Of a stretch of 64,000 nucleotides of DNA, positions 61,384-64,000 are shown piece after piece. Every line of letters begins with the position of its first letter. Position 1 is the stretch's first letter. Position numbers and translations under genes: made by a program. The stretch spans positions 1-64,000 of the forward strand of contig JAOTYE010000006.1 in NCBI GenBank assembly GCA_029862045.1, given 5' to 3'. Under the pieces are notes generated by a model, which saw only the letters and a program-made list of their open reading frames with translations, was not told the origin of the DNA and made no database searches. The DNA comes from Gammaproteobacteria bacterium (GTDB lineage Bacteria > Pseudomonadota > Gammaproteobacteria > Steroidobacterales > Woeseiaceae).

Positions 61384-62682
61384 GTGCGGGCGCTGCGCTT
61401 GCTTGTTCTTGCGTTGCTGTGCGCCTCCTGTGCCAGGGAGGCGCCGGCGGACTTCGCGGCGCAGCTTACGCCGATCGCTGAACACTATGTTCGCCTGGCA
61501 TTGGCGCTGGGCGAACATGATGGCGATTATGTTGATGCGTACTTCGGCCCGCCGGAGTGGCGGGAAGAAGCGCGACAGCAATCACTGACACTGCCCGAGA
61601 TAGCGGTCAAAGCGGACGACCTCGTAATCAGGCTACAAGCGATGGATGTGGCGGGCGCAGAGCCGCTGCTGGCGCTACGGCACAACTTTCTGCTGGCACA
61701 TCTGCAATCACTCGCGACCGTCAGCCGTGTGCGGGATGGACTCGACTTGAGTTTCGACGAAGAGTCTCGATCGATTTACGGCTTCGTTGCGCCAAGCTAT
61801 CCGGCGGCGCACTACGCACAGGTACTCGAGCGGCTCGATGCGATATTGCCGGGTGAAGGACCGACCCACGCGCGCTACCGGGAATTTCGTCAGCAGTTCC
61901 GGATACCTGACGATAAGGTAGAAGACATCGTTCGCGCAGGCCTCGAGGCATGCCGCGAGCGAACGCGGCAACACATGACACTACCCGACGGAGAGAACTT
62001 CACGCTCGAGTTCGTTTCGGGACAACCGTGGGGCGCGTACAACTGGTATCAAGGTGGCGGCCAGGGCCTGATCCAGGTGAACCTGGACAGACCGAAGTAT
62101 CTCGGCACGTCGATATCCCTCGGCTGCCATGAGGGATATCCGGGACACCACACGTTCAGTTCACTGCTTGATGAGCGCTATCTGCAGCAGCAGGGCTGGC
62201 TGGAGTTTTCCGTGCTGCCGTTGTTCTCGCCGCAGGCCGTGATCTTCGAGGGCAGCGGCGACCTCGCCGCTGCGACCGCTTTTCCGGGCGAAGCGCGTTA
62301 CGAATTTCTGGGCGAGGTCATCTTGCCGATCGCCGGTATTGAGTCGGCCGACCTCGATGCGTTGCGGGCCGTGCGAGACCTGCTCCATGACATGCGCTAT
62401 GCGGGCATCGAGGCAGCCAGAAAGTACCTCGATGGCGATTGGAGCAAAGACGAGACGATTGACTGGCTAACCAACTACGCGCTGGTCGGGCCAGAGGAAA
62501 TCGACGCCTGGTTCGGGTTCACCGAGCGTTATCGCGCGTACAGAATTAACTACGTGCTGGGAGAGGATCTCGTGCGTTCGTTCGTGAAAAAGGAGAATCC
62601 GGACGGTGGTGCCGAGGGCGACTGGCTCGCGTTCGCGAAGCTGTTGTCCTTGCCACCGGCACCCGCACTTTTTGCCGAGTAA
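61384..62682 (+). CDS. DUF885 family lipoprotein, probable metallopeptidase
   Basis: Product of 432 aa with lipobox LLCASCARE. The DUF885 hallmark SLGCHEGYPGHHTF resembles an M32-like HExxH-type zinc site. Mainly helical overall. Function is not proven, but some family members are peptidases, and the coupling to the M13 gene fits that. The start is GTG 61384. It ends 5 bp from the convergent plsC. Confidence 0.85.
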   Translation: MRALRLLVLALLCASCAREAPADFAAQLTPIAEHYVRLALALGEHDGDYVDAYFGPPEWREEARQQSLTLPEIAVKADDLVIRLQAMDVAGAEPLLALRHNFLLAHLQSLATVSRVRDGLDLSFDEESRSIYGFVAPSYPAAHYAQVLERLDAILPGEGPTHARYREFRQQFRIPDDKVEDIVRAGLEACRERTRQHMTLPDGENFTLEFVSGQPWGAYNWYQGGGQGLIQVNLDRPKYLGTSISLGCHEGYPGHHTFSSLLDERYLQQQGWLEFSVLPLFSPQAVIFEGSGDLAAATAFPGEARYEFLGEVILPIAGIESADLDALRAVRDLLHDMRYAGIEAARKYLDGDWSKDETIDWLTNYALVGPEEIDAWFGFTERYRAYRINYVLGEDLVRSFVKKENPDGGAEGDWLAFAKLLSLPPAPALFAE

Positions 62683-62687
62683 ACGGC

Positions 62688-63443
62688 CTAGCCGGGCGGA
62701 GCATCCTGGCGGTCATCTGGTTGCTCCTTGTAGATGCGGCTGATCTCCGCCATTTTGGACTCGACCCACTGCTGCGCAATGAGATTGGTTTCCCTGGGAG
62801 GCCGGCCGGCAGGGTCGATCGGTGGGCCAATACAGAAACGGATCTTGCCAGGGTATTTGCGTAAGCCCCGCTTTGGCCAGAAGTCACCGGCGTTGTGCGC
62901 TACAGGCACGATCATGCAGCCGACGTCCCTGGCGAGCGCCGCGCCGCTAACGCCGTAGCGACGCGTCTCGCCGGGAGACATACGCGTGCCTTCCGGGAAG
63001 ATGCACACACTCATACCCGACGCGATTTTGTCCCGGCCCTGGCGGATGACCTGCTTGACGGCGGGGCTACCGGCATTGCGGTCGATCGCAATTGACTTCA
63101 TGACAAAACCCAGCGCCCAGCCGAACACAGGAATCCACAGCAACTCGCGCTTCAATACCCAGGTTGCGGGAGGCAGCGCCGCAATCTGCCAGAAAGCCTC
63201 CATAGCCGTCGTGTGCTTTATGAGAAACACACAAGGCGCCGCCGGGATATTTTCTTTTCCTTCCGTCGTAACAACCAGGCCACAAAAGACCCTGCCCGCC
63301 CAAAGCGAGAATCGCGCCCAGGCAACGGCGATGCCCCACTTAATGCGAAACGGCGCCCAGAAAAAGACCAGCTCCATGCCCGAGAGAAGAATCGCGGACG
63401 CGAACAACAGAAACGTAAAAATGAGCGAACGCAGCGTGACCAT
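62688..63443 (-). CDS. plsC: 1-Acyl-sn-glycerol-3-phosphate acyltransferase
   Basis: Membrane enzyme of 251 aa that makes phosphatidic acid. After an N-terminal helix it has KHTTAMEAFW, an HX4E variant of the usual HX4D, then FPEGTR and IVPVAHNAG. The glutamate form occurs in some proteobacterial homologues. ATG 63443 overlaps the glyS stop (TGATG); an in-frame TTG lies one codon upstream. In Pseudomonas gmhB lies between these genes; here it is absent. Confidence 0.9.
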   Translation of the reverse strand: MVTLRSLIFTFLLFASAILLSGMELVFFWAPFRIKWGIAVAWARFSLWAGRVFCGLVVTTEGKENIPAAPCVFLIKHTTAMEAFWQIAALPPATWVLKRELLWIPVFGWALGFVMKSIAIDRNAGSPAVKQVIRQGRDKIASGMSVCIFPEGTRMSPGETRRYGVSGAALARDVGCMIVPVAHNAGDFWPKRGLRKYPGKIRFCIGPPIDPAGRPPRETNLIAQQWVESKMAEISRIYKEQPDDRQDAPPG

Positions 63444-64000
63444 CAAATAGACAGTCGGGAAATGTCAGCGACATCCAAGAACAGGGCCCGCAATTCGCCA
63501 AGCAAAGCCAGCCGGTTGTTTTTCGTTGCTTCATTGTCAACCATGACCATGACGTCATCGAAGAACGCGTCAACGGGTTCGCGTAACTCGGAGAGCGTCG
63601 TTAGGGCGCTCGTGTAAGCGCGATCCTCCAGCATGGGAGATACGGCTTCCTTCGCGCTGCCGAGAGCAGACCACAAAGCGAGTTCCGCGGGTTCGCTGAG
63701 CAACTTCTCCTTGACCGCGGCGCTGTGCTGGACCCCGGCCTGTTTGAGAATATTCGCAATGCGCTTGTTCGCTGCTGCGAGGCTCGACGCGGGTTCGAGC
63801 TTGGTAAACGCCTGCACTGCACGCAGCCGGCGTTCGAAATCGACGAGAGAGGCCGGGCTGCGGGCGAGCACGGCATCGAAGGTTTCGGTGGCGAGGTCCT
63901 CGTCGTTATCGAGAAAATAACGGCGCAGACGATCGGTGACAAACGTATATAAAGCAGCACAGTGCTCGTCGACTTCGGCCTTGCCTTTGGGCTGCGCCTC
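63443..64000 (-). CDS. glyS: Glycyl-tRNA synthetase beta subunit (3' part)
   Basis: The visible 185 codons are the C-terminal anticodon-binding-like region of GlyS: LYTFVTDRLRRYFLD near the edge, then ANKRIANILKQAG, EPVDAFFDDVMVMVDN and NRLALLGELRALF at the end. The start lies beyond the right edge, where glyQ is expected. It is translationally coupled to plsC. Confidence 0.95.
   Translation of the reverse strand, partial: EAQPKGKAEVDEHCAALYTFVTDRLRRYFLDNDEDLATETFDAVLARSPASLVDFERRLRAVQAFTKLEPASSLAAANKRIANILKQAGVQHSAAVKEKLLSEPAELALWSALGSAKEAVSPMLEDRAYTSALTTLSELREPVDAFFDDVMVMVDNEATKNNRLALLGELRALFLDVADISRLSI

Overview
The window is the replication-origin region of a chromosome from a gammaproteobacterium. 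It carries the conserved block rpmH-rnpA-yidC-mnmE on one side and dnaA-oriC-dnaN-recF-gyrB on the other, together with mnmG, rsmG-parA-parB, a complete nine-gene atp operon and glmU-glmS. Protein style (an EEIITTG-type TonB-dependent receptor, M13 and DUF885 lipoprotein peptidases, an adenylate-cyclase-type N-terminal membrane module) suggests a free-living, probably marine relative of Woeseia or Steroidobacter. That placement is an impression from protein families, not a computed phylogeny.

Layout: 1-1800 has the tip of an exported protein gene, a cupin, a sugar-epimerase-like dehydrogenase and repeat-rich intergenic DNA. 1830-13760 holds glmS and glmU, a sodium:solute symporter and atpIBEFHAGDC, with a clear sigma70 promoter before atpI. 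13948-20406 is a trehalose module: a LacI-type repressor divergent from a TonB-dependent receptor, an MFS permease and a cytoplasmic GH37 trehalase, with two operators between the divergent genes. 20414-26259 is a probable single operon prpB-prpC-prpD-rsmG-parA-parB, joining the methylcitrate cycle to 16S rRNA methylation and chromosome partition. 26483-30531 has an acrylyl-CoA reductase, an MBL-fold hydrolase, a dihaem cytochrome c and a DUF945 protein. 30636-37683 is a peptide ABC importer operon overlapping mnmG. 37845-44270 is a tightly coupled five-gene operon: a TAP-like hydrolase, a two-gene ABC exporter and a pair of M16 peptidases, one of them fused to a membrane module. 44283-50698 runs mnmE, a hydrolase-OsmC fusion, yidC, rnpA, rpmH and dnaA. 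oriC lies between dnaA and dnaN. recF contains two parS-like sites. The right end has gyrB, an MMPL transporter, a membrane-anchored GST, three lipoprotein genes (two of them peptidase-like), plsC and the 3' part of glyS.

How it fits together: left of oriC the housekeeping genes are on the minus strand, and right of it dnaN, recF and gyrB are on the plus strand, so the backbone is co-directional with replication. Most genes left of oriC on the opposite strand are accessory (symporter, trehalose module, DUF945, exporter-peptidase operon), which suggests insertion into an ancestral backbone. The usual mnmG-rsmG-parA-parB string is split by about 13 kb. The accessory content points to scavenging of peptides, trehalose and propionate-type carbon. 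Convergent gene pairs are packed to within about 15 bp, except one that carries an 81-bp palindromic repeat also found once more in the window. No rRNA, tRNA, CRISPR array, insertion sequence or prophage gene was recognised, and no gene-free stretch exceeds 300 bp.
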